A DNA stretch of 64,000 nucleotides from G963556115 sp963678205 (GTDB taxonomy: Bacteria > Planctomycetota > SZUA-567). The DNA lies in NCBI GenBank assembly GCA_963678205.1, contig OY782760.1, positions 2,976,001 to 3,040,000 of the forward strand. The letters are read 5' to 3'. Numbering within the stretch: the first letter of the stretch is position 1; every line of letters starts with the position of its first letter. The notes beneath the pieces are model-generated. The model saw only the letters and a program-made list of their open reading frames with translations, had not been told where the DNA came from and searched no databases. The position numbers were made by a program, and so were the translations under genes. This document shows positions 45,819 to 55,521 of this stretch, piece by piece.

Positions 45819-48800
45819 CTATTCTTTTAACTCTTTACGTCTATCAAATAGTGACTTAACACCCTTTACTTTAGGCTCAGCTGTAAATAGAACTATCCTC
45901 TTTTTAGGGGTAGATTGTAGTCGAAGTACAACATTTCTATTGTTCAAATTTTCAGGATCACCAATATTTTCCCAATCTTTCTTACTAATATTAAATAATG
46001 AATTTAGTAGTTCTTGATCATTTCTTAATACACCGAATAACATTCTTCTATTTGCATTAAACTCTAGGCCTTTAAAGTTAAATTCATTAATAAAACTATT
46101 TGATTCAACATTAATATTATTCACATTTGGCAGTATATTTTTTAGCATATCAGATTTTTCATCACGGAATAAATCTGTAGCAATTGGTGATAGAAGCTTA
46201 ATATTTGTAAAACTTTTTAGATTTTCTATAAAATGCTTCTGCATATCTTTGTCGAATACATGACCATCTTTAACAGCTTTCCCTGTAGAATAGTTATGGA
46301 TCGTTTTTATTGTTTGCCCACCTGTAAGAAAAATATCTGATATAATAACAAGAGTATCTTGCTCATCGGTTTTATCAATAATATTATCGACACAGTTGAC
46401 TATACTAGGATTTCTTATCTCATTTTTACTAGACAGTATATTATGAAGTCCATTTAAATCTGTAAGACCTTTAAGAGGAAAAACAATAGCTGACTCATCA
46501 TTGACGTATTCCCTAAATTTATCAACAAACCAATCTATATCATCTTGTGATGTAATGTGATGAGCTAACACTAAATATAATAATGTTTGATACAAATAAC
46601 TAACTGAATATCCTTTCTTTTTCATATAATCATTAGTTTTTGAACTGGTTAAAGAGTATTGATTAAATAGTAATAACCAATTAATTATCCTATATTCATA
46701 TTTCTTTATATCTTTTCCACCATAGTGATCACTGAGATGAACCGCTACTTTATAAATCATTTCAGCGACATGGTTAATATTTTCTTCATGATCCCAAAGT
46801 AAGCGATGGTCAATATTTCTCATCACACCCTCATCATGAAGCGCAGAGTATCTTAGCTCAATAATTTCGACAATTTTTGTGAGACTACGAGGTAGCATTA
46901 TTACATAAATTTTACTTCCAGAACAATTCATATATGAAGTTCTGTCGTTACTAGCAATATATTTTTCTACATTAGACAGTTTGACTTGTTCGAATGAAAG
47001 AGTTCTGTCAACATCTAACACAAATAGCTCATTTAATCCGTTAAATAAATTTTTCCCAGCAAAACTATATTTAGTATCTCTGAATAATTCATTTTTAATA
47101 ATTATCTTGAACTTTTGCTCTTCAAAAGAGTCAAAACTTACTTCGGAGCTCAACGTTATACCTTTAATAACCTCCTTAATGCTTTCTCTAAGTTCATTTA
47201 TCTCTTCTTCCATTTCAAGTATGCAAACAGACGAAACCAACGTATTAAACAATTCCTTAAGATTAGATTTCTTTACGTCTTCCTTTGATTTAAATATTAA
47301 TTGTTTTATAAAGTCATCTTCTTTATAATAATTAAAATAAACCTTTAAAACCCGTGAATAAAAGTTAACATCATTTGGGTATTTTTCTTGAAAAAACCGA
47401 TAATATGTTCTCCATTGAGCAATATGGATAGAACGAAACAACTTGTACTTATTCTTATTAGCTGATAAAATACTATTAAAATCCAATAATAATTGAATAC
47501 AGTCGTTGCTGTTATCTTTTATTATATCTAAATAAAAACTATCATTGCCATTTGATAATTGTACTACTGCTTCCGACTCCCATATATCGCAAAGTACAAT
47601 ATCTTGTCTAGCAATAAGTCGAATAAATAGTTCATTAAAACCCGATAAATCATTTTCTACAACATCATTATCATCTGAAACTATTTTGTCACAATCTGAA
47701 TAATATGGTATTAACGGGTAGTGATTTGAGGCTGCAATGTTGACATTAGAGTAAAAGATATTAGGGTACTTGGTTTCTTCATTATTTTTATAGTCTATAC
47801 AACTGTTGTAGATACTGATTAATATATTTAACCGCTCAAGATTTTTCGTACCCTCCAAGAGAGAGTCAATAGATTTATATTTGTTACATAAATTGAATAC
47901 AACAGTATTAGCAGTTAACTTATCGGAAATGACATACTCATAATCTTTTAAATTTGATGATAACGACTTAATCATTAATTCATTGAACTTCTTCAAAACA
48001 ACCAAGTTATTAACTGTTATATTTTTTATTCCAGAATCACTATCTGGATATATTTTTGTAGAATTGTCATCAAGAAAATCTAAAAACCGATCTTCTTTTT
48101 TTAGTTCATTCAAAATACTTTTTAGTTTAATATTCCCATCCTCAGTACCTATAATTTTTATATCGTCTCTACTATATATTATTAATAGATAGTCTCTAAA
48201 CTTTTGTATTAATCCTTCACAGTCATATTCAGTGCTAAGCCAGCCATCATCTTTATTTAAAGTAAGACCTATAATCAATATTGATTCAGGGATATCAATT
48301 AGTGCAGAGCTATAGTTAATAACCACCTCAAACCAATGTTTATAATTAATAACCTCATATTTGTTTCTTACTTCACTTAAAAGAATTCGCCATAATTTCA
48401 TTATTATTGGTTTAACAGAACTATCATTTTCAAAATCTGAAGCAATAAAAAATATGGATAGAAGGTTATAAAATAGTGATTGATTTCCTTTTTCATGAAG
48501 ATTATTGCGAAAAAAATCTTCATTTCCATTATCAAAATATTCATTTGCTCTTTTCCAGAAGTAACTTGCTAAATCTCTCAAAATATCGATTGACAGAAGA
48601 TTATTACTGTAATAATCTGTAAGATCATCTACTAAATCAATAAATTGAATCTCTGTAAGAATATGATCAATATTAATATCAAACCAACTTTTATTAATAT
48701 TAAACTGGACAGAACTCTTTAACAACATATGTAAAATTGGATAATCGATTTCATAAATAAATCTACTAATTTGGAATTCATATTTTAGGGCAATTTGAAT

Positions 48801-51308
48801 AATACTTAATTTAACAACTTGTGATTTACTTTGCAAATTCTTGTATAATAGGACATAATAGTCAATAGTTATTTCCCTATCATTACGAAGTAGCGAATTG
48901 AGATAATTCTCAAGAGCTAAAGTATTCATTCGAGAAATTTGTTGTTCATTTAGCAATTCATCATAGTGTTTAAAATAAAAATCATCAAAGAATTTTTTGT
49001 ATAGATCTCCTCTCCCATATTTATTCTCAACAATTCTTTCACCAATTCTTTTTTTCTCAATATTTAATGATTTGTCTTCAGAAAAATGCGAAAATACAAA
49101 TCTAAAATCATCAGTTAAGCCAAATGATGACGATTCTAGCAACTCTTTAGCCTGTTCAATTGCTTTTGCGACTTCTTTTTTTGAGGCAACTCCTGCGTTT
49201 TTATCAACTTGATCAATAAAATACTTAGTTTGATTTTTATAATCATCAAACTTTTTTGCTTCACGAAACTCCTGTACATTCACATTTATACTTTTTTTAT
49301 TATTCTTTTCTAATCCATTACTTTCGAGCCATTCATCAACTATGGCTGTAATTTCACTCGACCGTTCTTCTGAGCATGTAAAAATGAAGATATCATCAAC
49401 ATATCTAAAATAAAACTCATACCCTGTTTTCAAATAACTATTAATTTTTTCATCAAGACCTACTAAATAAAGTTCTGCAAGAAAACGAGCATAGGCTGGC
49501 CCTTGAGGAACCCCCTTGCTTTTATCATAAATTCGTAAAAGGTATTGGATGATATTACTATAACGTTCTTTATTCTTTGGTTCGAAGCTATCAATTCTGT
49601 TTTGAATTATCTCAATTGGTTGATCGAATAATTTTATACTAAGCCGTTTTATGTCAATTGAATCATAAAAGGACTTAATATCTATTTTTGAAATATAATA
49701 TGAATCATATGCTCTGTCCTCATCATTAATAATTCCTGACAATTCTGAGGTAAAGTACTGCCACTGTATCAACCAGTTTTTAAAGATATGGCCACCCTGA
49801 AAGCTATCTTGAATTCTATATCCATAGGACGATACACTTAAACAATCATACCAGATAGTGTACAAATGAAACATTGCAATAGTAGATAGCATTTTTTCAT
49901 TTGCACTTAATGCATATAACGTTCTTTCTTTGATCTCACTTTCATAACGTATAAACTTTTTTGTTATTGTGTGATCTGGAATATACATATTTGATAAAAT
50001 ATAAGCGTATTGACGATAAATTCTATGTACTTCAATTTCTGATAAACTAGCAAATGCCTCTAAATCAACAATAGTACTATAAATAGGCACTTCATCATTT
50101 ATATAAGAATATTTTATCTGAGCTTTAGCAACATTCGATATTAAAGAATCTGTTAATTTAAAGATACTGCGGGTAGAATGCTCTACACCTATATCACGCA
50201 ATAGCTCAATAGGACTTTCTTCACAATTACACGTACATTCTGAGCAATCATAACCAATTTCCTTGGAAACTTTTGCACAAGTTGGAGGATACAGGTTAGA
50301 CAATAGTTTTATTTTATTTTGGGTAACCTCTGATTCATACCCTTCAAATCTGGAAAAAAACTCATTTAATAAATCAATACCAAAATTATTATTGTTACTA
50401 CTTTTTAGCCTTGCGAGTAACCCTACAATAATTGTTCTTTCTCGTTCATTCAATGAAAATTGATAGTTATTGATTACTTTTTTTATGCATTGGCATTCTT
50501 TTAATTTTTTTAATATGTCATCCAAACTTAGTTCATTATTTTGGTGAATCTCTAATGATTGGGAAATGTAATCCTTTGAACCTCTTTCTGAACTCAAAAG
50601 TATTGACTCAGACAAATCTAATTTTTGCAGAATACTTTTTTCGTTTTCTTTTTTAATTAATAAGAGTAGATTATATTGTTTACTTAAAAATTCAGTATCA
50701 AATTCTGAAGGCCATGTAGACTTATCGACATTAAAAATATCAATATTATCAATAAGATAAGAATATTTACCTGATTTTTTATGGTACGACAAAGGCAATT
50801 TTACACCAAGCCCAATACGTTTACTTTTTGGGTTTGTGTTACTAGTTTTCGGATATAAATCGACATCTATCTTATCACTAGATGGAGTTATCTCATTGTA
50901 TATTGTTTTAACTATACCGTATCCGATTGCCTTAGTAATTGGCTCATCAAATATTATCCAAAAATGAAATCCTCGATTTCCTGAAAACTCCAATGTATAG
51001 TTCACTCCTTTTTCAGTTAGATATTTTGAGGTATTCCTTACAGCTTCGAGCAACTCAGGAAAACAATTATCTCCCGACTCTATAGCTGCTTTAGTAATAT
51101 CAAAATCCAAACATATCCACTTTACATATCCTTTAGCTTCCTGATATGTTAAAATACTACCTTTATTTTGTAATGAATGCTCAAGTTTTTGATGAGTCAG
51201 ATGTGCATAATATGTTTGGTACATCCCACTTTCTGTTTGGTATGCATAATTCTTCGGAGTTGCGATAAAATTTTCAAATATCTTTTCTGTAATATCAGTA
51301 TAAATCAT
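45819..51308 (-). CDS. AEP primase - reverse transcriptase - PRTase-like giant protein
   Basis: 1829 residues. An archaeo-eukaryotic primase domain is at about 20-230: metal Asps in CLDFD (68, 70), SGNRGFHFW (109-117) and DVD (148-150), then KRIGLGVKLPLSYH. A Cys cluster (C344, C355, C358, C360, C362) follows, possibly zinc or Fe-S. The reverse transcriptase is at about 520-760: KIDIKSFYDS (motif A, Asp543), GVPQGPAYARFLAELYL (motif B) and FYFRYVDDIF (motif C, Asp638/Asp639). About 850 helical residues of unknown fold come next, then a phosphoribosyltransferase-like end (VIISDIFLTGGQTIKTI, 1653-1669) with a 160-residue tail. It could prime and copy RNA or DNA in one chain. The locus and its RT/nuclease-rich neighbours suggest defence. 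Function unproven. Confidence 0.82.
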   Translation of the reverse strand: MIYTDITEKIFENFIATPKNYAYQTESGMYQTYYAHLTHQKLEHSLQNKGSILTYQEAKGYVKWICLDFDITKAAIESGDNCFPELLEAVRNTSKYLTEKGVNYTLEFSGNRGFHFWIIFDEPITKAIGYGIVKTIYNEITPSSDKIDVDLYPKTSNTNPKSKRIGLGVKLPLSYHKKSGKYSYLIDNIDIFNVDKSTWPSEFDTEFLSKQYNLLLLIKKENEKSILQKLDLSESILLSSERGSKDYISQSLEIHQNNELSLDDILKKLKECQCIKKVINNYQFSLNERERTIIVGLLARLKSSNNNNFGIDLLNEFFSRFEGYESEVTQNKIKLLSNLYPPTCAKVSKEIGYDCSECTCNCEESPIELLRDIGVEHSTRSIFKLTDSLISNVAKAQIKYSYINDEVPIYSTIVDLEAFASLSEIEVHRIYRQYAYILSNMYIPDHTITKKFIRYESEIKERTLYALSANEKMLSTIAMFHLYTIWYDCLSVSSYGYRIQDSFQGGHIFKNWLIQWQYFTSELSGIINDEDRAYDSYYISKIDIKSFYDSIDIKRLSIKLFDQPIEIIQNRIDSFEPKNKERYSNIIQYLLRIYDKSKGVPQGPAYARFLAELYLVGLDEKINSYLKTGYEFYFRYVDDIFIFTCSEERSSEITAIVDEWLESNGLEKNNKKSINVNVQEFREAKKFDDYKNQTKYFIDQVDKNAGVASKKEVAKAIEQAKELLESSSFGLTDDFRFVFSHFSEDKSLNIEKKRIGERIVENKYGRGDLYKKFFDDFYFKHYDELLNEQQISRMNTLALENYLNSLLRNDREITIDYYVLLYKNLQSKSQVVKLSIIQIALKYEFQISRFIYEIDYPILHMLLKSSVQFNINKSWFDINIDHILTEIQFIDLVDDLTDYYSNNLLSIDILRDLASYFWKRANEYFDNGNEDFFRNNLHEKGNQSLFYNLLSIFFIASDFENDSSVKPIIMKLWRILLSEVRNKYEVINYKHWFEVVINYSSALIDIPESILIIGLTLNKDDGWLSTEYDCEGLIQKFRDYLLIIYSRDDIKIIGTEDGNIKLKSILNELKKEDRFLDFLDDNSTKIYPDSDSGIKNITVNNLVVLKKFNELMIKSLSSNLKDYEYVISDKLTANTVVFNLCNKYKSIDSLLEGTKNLERLNILISIYNSCIDYKNNEETKYPNIFYSNVNIAASNHYPLIPYYSDCDKIVSDDNDVVENDLSGFNELFIRLIARQDIVLCDIWESEAVVQLSNGNDSFYLDIIKDNSNDCIQLLLDFNSILSANKNKYKLFRSIHIAQWRTYYRFFQEKYPNDVNFYSRVLKVYFNYYKEDDFIKQLIFKSKEDVKKSNLKELFNTLVSSVCILEMEEEINELRESIKEVIKGITLSSEVSFDSFEEQKFKIIIKNELFRDTKYSFAGKNLFNGLNELFVLDVDRTLSFEQVKLSNVEKYIASNDRTSYMNCSGSKIYVIMLPRSLTKIVEIIELRYSALHDEGVMRNIDHRLLWDHEENINHVAEMIYKVAVHLSDHYGGKDIKKYEYRIINWLLLFNQYSLTSSKTNDYMKKKGYSVSYLYQTLLYLVLAHHITSQDDIDWFVDKFREYVNDESAIVFPLKGLTDLNGLHNILSSKNEIRNPSIVNCVDNIIDKTDEQDTLVIISDIFLTGGQTIKTIHNYSTGKAVKDGHVFDKDMQKHFIENLKSFTNIKLLSPIATDLFRDEKSDMLKNILPNVNNINVESNSFINEFNFKGLEFNANRRMLFGVLRNDQELLNSLFNISKKDWENIGDPENLNNRNVVLRLQSTPKKRIVLFTAEPKVKGVKSLFDRRKELKE

Positions 51309-51619
51309 GCCTTTTACCCGTCAAAATTACTATATTGTTTATCAGTAGTAAACACACTGAAAATCAATGAGATCAAATCAAATTTCAAACATATACTTTT
51401 TAAAATTATCAGACTGCACTAATAATTGTATACTATATACCTTCATGTAACAATTAAAATATGCGTTTTTATTCCTCCATTACGTCAATTGTATTCAAAT
51501 ATTACACCTCACTAACGAAATACTTTAAGACTTGTATATCACACTTGAAACAAGCTATAACTTGAAATTGCAACATAATCAATGTATAATTGTCGTAAAT
51601 ACAATAATAAAGGGTAATA
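51309..51619. other. AT-rich divergent intergenic region
   Basis: It must hold the RT-gene promoter and that of the broken HEPN gene. I see no ORF, strong hairpin or repeat in it. Confidence 0.4.
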
Positions 51620-52036
51620 ATGATCAAATTTAACAAGTATATAAGCTCTCTCAAGCACCTTGAGCTCCAATATAATAACTATCAACGGCTTCCTGATGAT
51701 CTTGAAGAAATTATGAAAGAAGCTGTCGAAGAGTCAGTCATTCAGCGTTTTGAAACCTGCTATGACTACATGTGGAAGGTACTCAAGTGATACCTCACTG
51801 AAGAATTAGGTCTTCCAGAAGTGCCAAACAGCCCAAAACCAATACAAAGAATTGCTAATGAGAATAACGTATTACCGTCAGGTATTACTTTGTGGCTGTC
51901 TTATGCAGATGCAAGGATTGGAACATCACACGACTACAGCGGTACAAAAGCACTCGATGCTCTAAAGCTTATGAACACCTTTGTTCCTGACGCTATCAAG
52001 CTATATGAAGCAGTGAGCAAAGAGAAATGGATATAA
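51620..52036 (+). pseudogene. HEPN-type (HI0074 family) protein, interrupted by TGA
   Basis: One frame of 139 codons runs from ATG 51620 (AAGGG upstream) to 52036 with a TGA at 51788-51790 (codon 57), in the context K-V-L-K-stop-Y-L. The text on both sides reads as the HI0074 nucleotidyltransferase-partner family: SVIQRFETCYDYMWKVLK before the stop and LTEELGLPEVPNSPKPIQRIANEN, SYADARIGTSHDYSG, DAIKLYEAV after it. A CGA to TGA change would restore a full protein. HEPN proteins of this kind are toxins or RNases paired with MNT antitoxins; the partner follows and is also broken. Confidence 0.8.
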
Positions 52037-52038
52037 TC

Positions 52039-52349
52039 ATGAGTAAGACTCTATCAAAAGATATAGACTTATCACAAAGTGAACTCAACGAAATATCAGA
52101 GCTAATTAGTAAATACCTACCAAACACAGAGATTGGGCTTACGGTTCACGTATAAAACACACCTCTACCCCAAAATCAGACCTAGACCTAGTCGCAATCA
52201 CCGATAAAACCAACTCAAGAGCCATCTACGACCTCATAGAAGCCTTCTAAGAAAGCAATCTCCCCTTCAGAGTAGACCTATTCATCTGGGACGAAATACC
52301 CGAAGAATTCCAAATAAACATAAAAAATGAAAATAATTCAATACAATAA
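52039..52349 (+). pseudogene. MNT nucleotidyltransferase, frameshifted (first copy)
   Basis: It starts 2 nt after the HEPN stop (MSKTLSKDIDLSQSELNEI) and loses frame at 52125-52130, where one base is missing compared with the second copy near 55140. In the corrected frame it reads NTEIWAYGSR-VKHTSTPKSDLDLVAITDKTNSRAIYDLIEAF, the MNT pattern with GSR and DxD, then a TAA, then VDLFIWDEIPEEFQ. MNT proteins modify and silence HEPN toxins. Codons are C-rich, as in the integrase. Both members of the pair being broken suggests that toxin loss was followed by antitoxin decay. Confidence 0.8.
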
Positions 52350-52827
52350 ATTTACAAACTTAATAAACACCTAGAACTTAAATAAAACAACTGCTAACAA
52401 ATCCCATGTGATCTAACAGGTTATAAACCATCTATTATAAAGTCTATCAAGTAATGTTTTGAGAACTGCTATGACTGTATAGGGAATGTATACAATAGAT
52501 GCTTCATTATAGCATTTAATCTTCCAGAACCCCCAAATCAATAGTAAAAACTATTAATAGAACACCTTATTTCCAGCAAATATTGCCTTAAACTTAACAT
52601 GTGTGACGCTAAAAAAATCATGTAATTATAACGAAGAATAAAACAGAATATAAAGATATAGCCTACAAATAATCTTTTATTATAATCAAAACTGGATCCA
52701 ATTCCTTTAGTTTTTATTTGACAAAAAATAAAAACTATTTTTAATCATATGTTATTATCTTGTTTCATTAAATAATTTTGAACGGATGTGATATTAATTA
52801 AAGCGCTTAAAAATAAGGAATAATTTT
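52350..52827. other. AT-rich gap, probable promoter of the TIR-SLOG gene
   Basis: No gene visible over 478 nt. Sequence around 52433-52520 has short similarity in words to the HEPN gene region (tatcaagtaatgttttgaga, tgctatgactg), possibly a third decayed HEPN fragment; this is weak. Confidence 0.35.
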
Positions 52828-54864
52828 ATGGAAAGCAAAAGGTACCGAGAAGAATTCTCAATTTATTTTGTGTGGCATCCAAATAACGAAAATATTGTTA
52901 AACCTATAGTAGAAAAATTATCCAAAGATCTACAAAAAGATTCAAAAAACCCGTTTTCAAGATCAATCCATATTCCCACTTTTTTTGTCACCACTAAATC
53001 TTCGGACACAACCCCAAATGTAATTACCGATACGTCCAAATCTTCATTAATTTTTATTTTCTGCTCATGCGATACAAAGTCTGATAGTAATTGGGACAAT
53101 TTTTATAACAAAATTGTTAGTAATAACCCTAATAGCTCATTTCAAAGAATTATTTTGGAAGAGGAAGCCAATGAGAGTATACCAAGCCTTAATTCTCAGA
53201 GTTATATTAATTTTTACAAAGATAATAGTAATGATCTATTGTATGTTAGAATTCTTCGTTCTATTTACACGGCAATTACAAAAGAAAGGATTCTTAAGCT
53301 ATTTTTAAGCCACACAAAAAAAAATAAAACTACGAGTAAACTTGTACGTGATTTAGATAAATTTATCCATAATTTGCGAGGATTAGATTCATTTATTGAT
53401 ATATTTGATATTCCTGAAGGAAATGATATCCTTGAACAGATTGATACTAATGTCCCAGTATCAACATTGCTTGTTTTCAAGGAAGAGCTCTTTTCTTCAA
53501 GGAAATGGTGTCAATACGAGGTACTTATTGCAAAAGAAAAACAAAGACCTATTATATCTATTACATGCATGACAGATGATGAAGATAGATCGTTTCCACA
53601 TTTGGGAAATATCCCTTCAATCCATATATCCGAATCACTATTCAATACAAATGAAACATATGAAAATTTAAGAGAAGACGCATTTTGGAAAATTTTAAAC
53701 TGTGCTTTGCTAGAGTCAATTAGATGTGAATACGTAAAAGAATTGATGCATTTTAATGAAGATGAAAGTAATCCTATAAAATTAGTTAGACCACCTGAAC
53801 CAGCTGATTTACTAAGGTTCTGTAAAGATATAAAGAATACTTCATACCATGTAATTTATCCAGATCCGCCAATTTTTAGTAGTGAAATTGATTTAATTGA
53901 AAAATTTGATATAAAAACGAATAGCTTTATGACATCACTTGATAGCTATAATTACAAAGGTAAAAACATTGGACTTTCGATCTCTAATCCAACAGAGACT
54001 GAACTGCAAAAGTATCATCAAAGTGATTCTCAACTTGATCAACTAACTCAGGAACTCGCATGCAACCTTCTTTACAGGAATGCAAGCTTAGTTTATGGTG
54101 GTGATATGAGAAAAAACGGCTTTACTGAAATAGTAATAAACGCCGCTGATTTTATTAGAAGAAGGTATCGCAATAACTCTGAACTAGACAACAAATCACA
54201 CAAAATGGTAAAAAATTGTCTTGCCTGGCCAATATATAACGGATCAGATGCAAAAAAATGGATCTCCAATAATAATAATATTGCAGAAATAATTAAGTGT
54301 CCTCCTCCTGAGTGCATATCTAACTTTAATATAAATATTAATGAGCAACATTTATCCTCTAATAATATTCAAAATTATCAATTATACACTGCTAAAGCTA
54401 TGTCATTATCGATAATGAGAAAAAACCTTATTGATGAATCAAATGCAAGAATACTCATAGGAGGAAAATTATCTGAATATTCTGGATTTATGCCTGGTAT
54501 TCTTGAAGAATTACTTTATGCAATTAATGAGAAACAACCCATTTTCCTTCTTGGTGGATTTGGAGGACTTACTTCACATATATGCAACTTTATAAATAAT
54601 AACACATCTGATGCTGATAAAAACAATCTTTTTAATTTTAGCTGGCACTTAAAGAATAATGAGCATTTAGAAGGAATAATTGCGGTTGCTAAGAAACACA
54701 ACCCTGAATATATCCCAGATTATCCTGAAATACAAAAGAAAATAAAAGGCATGAGTTTCAATAATGGCTTGTCTGATGTAGAAAACAGCCGTCTATTTTC
54801 AACTCCTTATCCTAACGAAGCAATTCAATTAATAGTAAAAGGATGTGCAAACTGTTTGCAATAA
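52828..54864 (+). CDS. TIR-TIR-SLOG protein (Thoeris-like effector)
   Basis: A 678-residue soluble protein. The first 140 residues have a TIR-like beta/alpha pattern (YREEFSIYFVWHPNNENIVKPI, SSLIFIFCSC). A clearer TIR domain is at about 155-290: RILKLFLSHTKKNKTTSKLV, DIPEGNDILEQIDTNV, STLLVFKEELFSSRKWCQYE, where the Glu in WCQYE is at the usual catalytic position. From about 385 there is a SLOG nucleotide-binding domain (NIGLSISNPTETEL, ASLVYGGDMRKNGFTE, ARILIGGKLSEYSGFMPGILEE, PIFLLGGFGG). SLOG domains sense cyclic ADP-ribose-type signals in Thoeris; TIR domains break down NAD. A TIR gene follows, but it is truncated. AAGGA precedes the ATG. Confidence 0.8.
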   Translation: MESKRYREEFSIYFVWHPNNENIVKPIVEKLSKDLQKDSKNPFSRSIHIPTFFVTTKSSDTTPNVITDTSKSSLIFIFCSCDTKSDSNWDNFYNKIVSNNPNSSFQRIILEEEANESIPSLNSQSYINFYKDNSNDLLYVRILRSIYTAITKERILKLFLSHTKKNKTTSKLVRDLDKFIHNLRGLDSFIDIFDIPEGNDILEQIDTNVPVSTLLVFKEELFSSRKWCQYEVLIAKEKQRPIISITCMTDDEDRSFPHLGNIPSIHISESLFNTNETYENLREDAFWKILNCALLESIRCEYVKELMHFNEDESNPIKLVRPPEPADLLRFCKDIKNTSYHVIYPDPPIFSSEIDLIEKFDIKTNSFMTSLDSYNYKGKNIGLSISNPTETELQKYHQSDSQLDQLTQELACNLLYRNASLVYGGDMRKNGFTEIVINAADFIRRRYRNNSELDNKSHKMVKNCLAWPIYNGSDAKKWISNNNNIAEIIKCPPPECISNFNININEQHLSSNNIQNYQLYTAKAMSLSIMRKNLIDESNARILIGGKLSEYSGFMPGILEELLYAINEKQPIFLLGGFGGLTSHICNFINNNTSDADKNNLFNFSWHLKNNEHLEGIIAVAKKHNPEYIPDYPEIQKKIKGMSFNNGLSDVENSRLFSTPYPNEAIQLIVKGCANCLQ

Positions 54865-54882
54865 TATAAAAAGGAGAACAAC

Positions 54883-55260
54883 GTGCCTGATATAACAACA
54901 AATAACAACTGTGATATTTTCATTTCATATGCCCATGCTGATAATATTGATGAAAATGGAAAATATGATGAAAAAAAAGGATGGATTAGCATTTTTATTA
55001 ACAAACTTAAAGCAGAATATTCTTCTTTAACAGGTCGTCCTGAAAATTCTATTTTTATTGATTTCAAAATAAGAAATGGTACCTTATGGGAAGATGAAAT
55101 TTCTAGACTCATAAACAAACACCCACCAAACACAGAAATCTGGGCTTACAGTTCACGCGTAAAACACACCTCAACCCCAAAATCAGACCTATACCTAGTC
55201 GCAATCACAGATAAAACCAACTCAAGAGCCACCTACGACCTAAGAGAAGCCTTCGAATAA
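54883..55260 (+). pseudogene. Truncated TIR gene fused to an MNT fragment
   Basis: The ORF starts at GTG 54883 with AAAAAGGAG upstream and has 125 codons. Residues 1-75 are the front half of a TIR domain: NCDIFISYAHADN, DEKKGWISIFINKLKAEY, IFIDFKIRNGTLWEDEI. At about 55105-55122 the text changes to the MNT family, NTEIWAYSSRVKHTSTPKSDLYLVAITDKTNSRATYDL, and ends at a TAA. The MNT part is about 85-90% identical at DNA level to the copy at 52120-52330. It lacks the second half of the TIR domain, including the catalytic Glu region. In the intact locus this gene was probably the signal-making partner of the TIR-SLOG protein. Confidence 0.78.
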
Positions 55261-55363
55261 AGCAACCTCCCATCCAGAGTAGGCCTCTTCATCTGGGACG
55301 AAATACCCGAAGAATTCCAAAATAACATAGAAAATGAACACATTGTACTAATTCAAAAATGAC
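55261..55363 (+). pseudogene. 3' remnant of the second MNT copy
   Basis: Homology to the first MNT copy continues past the TAA: AGTAGGCCTCTTCATCTGGG, then the codons for DEIPEEFQ, to about 55345. It shows that the second copy is also an inactive fragment. Confidence 0.7.
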
Positions 55364-55386
55364 TGTATACCATTTCCTGTTTTTTC

Positions 55387-55416
55387 TTGAATAACTCAAA
55401 ATTTATTGTATCATAT
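55387..55416 (+). promoter_or_regulatory. Possible promoter of the STAND gene outside the inverted repeat
   Basis: TTGAAT (about 55388) and TATCAT, 17-18 nt apart, lie some 60-85 nt upstream of the left repeat. This would let the gene next to the left repeat be transcribed in either orientation. Confidence 0.3.
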
Positions 55417-55474
55417 ATTCATTATTTAAATGTCAATATTGCACCAATGTGTAATATTTTACTATTTTCCAATA

Positions 55475-55521
55475 AATCCGTGATAATAAGGAATTATCAA
55501 ATGGAAAGCAACATTAGTTAT
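55475..55521 (+). repeat. Left 47-bp inverted repeat, over the STAND gene start
   Basis: Begins AATCCGTGATAATAAGG, includes AAGGA, ATG at 55501 and codons for MESNISY. It matches 59706-59752 in inverse orientation at 46 of 47 positions (A here, G there, in codon 2). Confidence 0.9.

Noticed and set aside
45494..51308. Retron (msr-msd plus RT)
   Set aside because: Retron RTs are short single-domain proteins with the RNA upstream; here the RT is a middle domain of a giant protein and the hairpin is downstream.
54883..55260. TIR-MNT as a genuine two-domain enzyme
   Set aside because: The TIR half lacks its second part and the MNT half is a fragment matching a pseudogene nearby, so a recombination product is the simpler reading.
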